This document shows, in pieces, positions 33,438 to 33,904 of a stretch of 33,904 nt of DNA. The first letter of the stretch is position 1. Each line of letters starts with the position of its first letter. Under the pieces are notes generated by a model. That model worked only from the letters and a program-made list of their open reading frames with translations. It was not told the DNA's origin and made no database searches. Source of the stretch: Deltaproteobacteria bacterium (GTDB lineage: Bacteria > Desulfobacterota > Desulfarculia > Adiutricales > Adiutricaceae); contig JAISFP010000507.1 of NCBI GenBank assembly GCA_031263525.1, positions 1 to 33,904 on the forward strand, given 5' to 3'. The translations under genes and the position numbers were made by a program.

Positions 33438-33904
33438 CTCCAACGTTGCTTCGGGCGTTTTCGGTGGTTTCGGCTCTTTCAGCCCTTTCATTGACCTCAA
33501 AGTCGCACAAAGATGTTGGACTTGCAGTAAAAGCAAAAACGATTGCAACATTATATAAAATAGTAATGTTGTCAATATGTAGCATTGTAAGACAAACAAA
33601 CATACGCTCAAGAATTAATAGAGGTAGCGGTTAGGCGAGAAATATCATTATTTTTAGGTGATAAAATCTGACACATTTTCAGTGCTGCTTATGTATTTTG
33701 TGCTGTGACCCGGCACCTCGTTTTCGGCCAATCCAACACGGTTATCTGTATTTCGGAAAGGTCGTGGTAAAATTTAATTATCCGGGCGATGTTCCGGTCC
33801 GGAAGACCGGTCCATCGCCTCGATCCGGTCGAGCCCGGCATCCTGAGCCCCTCCGCAGGCCTGCCGGGCTGGGGAGGCACCACCCGGCAGGACCGGCCGG
33901 GCTG

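Larger units (their letters stand above)
32421..33904. other. Terminal non-coding region
   Basis: No gene is seen to the end of the window. It holds a 22-bp repeat array, then an AT-rich island (about 33,260-33,780) with a 12-bp inverted repeat, then GC-rich sequence to the end. ORFs through the repeat array encode GAWxxEPGS-type low-complexity protein and are repeat artefacts. Confidence 0.6.

Overview
The window joins two unrelated kinds of DNA. Positions 1 to about 7,400 are AT-rich eukaryotic sequence, most likely from an insect. They carry a complete four-exon SOCS6/7-type gene on the minus strand, with matching splice sites and phases, plus tRNA-derived SINE-like elements and microsatellites. 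From about 7,500 to the end the sequence is GC-rich and bacterial: intact intronless ORFs, Shine-Dalgarno sites, 1 to 4 nt overlaps between genes, and GTG starts. A gut or intracellular symbiont contig joined to host sequence is the simplest reading. Real integration into the host cannot be excluded from sequence alone. The bacterial lineage is not clear; a GC-rich deltaproteobacterium-like gut bacterium is only a guess.

Bacterial region 1 (7,894-16,113, + strand) looks like a protein-phosphorylation signalling module. It encodes a ClpB-type AAA+ ATPase with a degenerate N-terminal half, a small radical-SAM activase-like protein, four zinc-ribbon/FHA proteins in tandem, a PP2C phosphatase, and an exported FGE/SUMF1-fold protein. 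The FHA genes and the phosphatase gene are chained by GTGA or TGATG overlaps. FHA copies 2 to 4 begin with a copy of the phosphatase N-terminus, which shows how the array grew by tandem duplication. No kinase gene is present in the window.

Bacterial region 2 (17,032-20,028) is an island bounded by two inverted copies of a 143-145 bp MITE-like element with 28-bp terminal inverted repeats. Between them lies one gene, an ADP-ribosylglycohydrolase-fold protein with degraded metal-binding motifs and a C-terminal DUF6508-like domain.

Bacterial region 3 (20,791-32,420) is a self-contained galactitol-type PTS cluster: EIIA, EIIB, EIIC, HPr, enzyme I, class II tagatose-bisphosphate aldolase, galactitol-1-phosphate dehydrogenase, a PfkB-family sugar-phosphate kinase and a HAD phosphatase. 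Together they could import galactitol as its phosphate, oxidise it to tagatose 6-phosphate, phosphorylate that and cleave it to triose phosphates.

Most longer bacterial intergenic gaps hold their own degenerate tandem repeat, with a different unit in each gap (about 10, 34, 44, 13, 42, 38-39, 51, 106, 69 and 22 bp). Two of these arrays start inside the 3' end of the preceding gene. AT-rich islands near 17.0-17.3, 19.7-20.1 and 33.3-33.8 kb break the otherwise GC-rich sequence.
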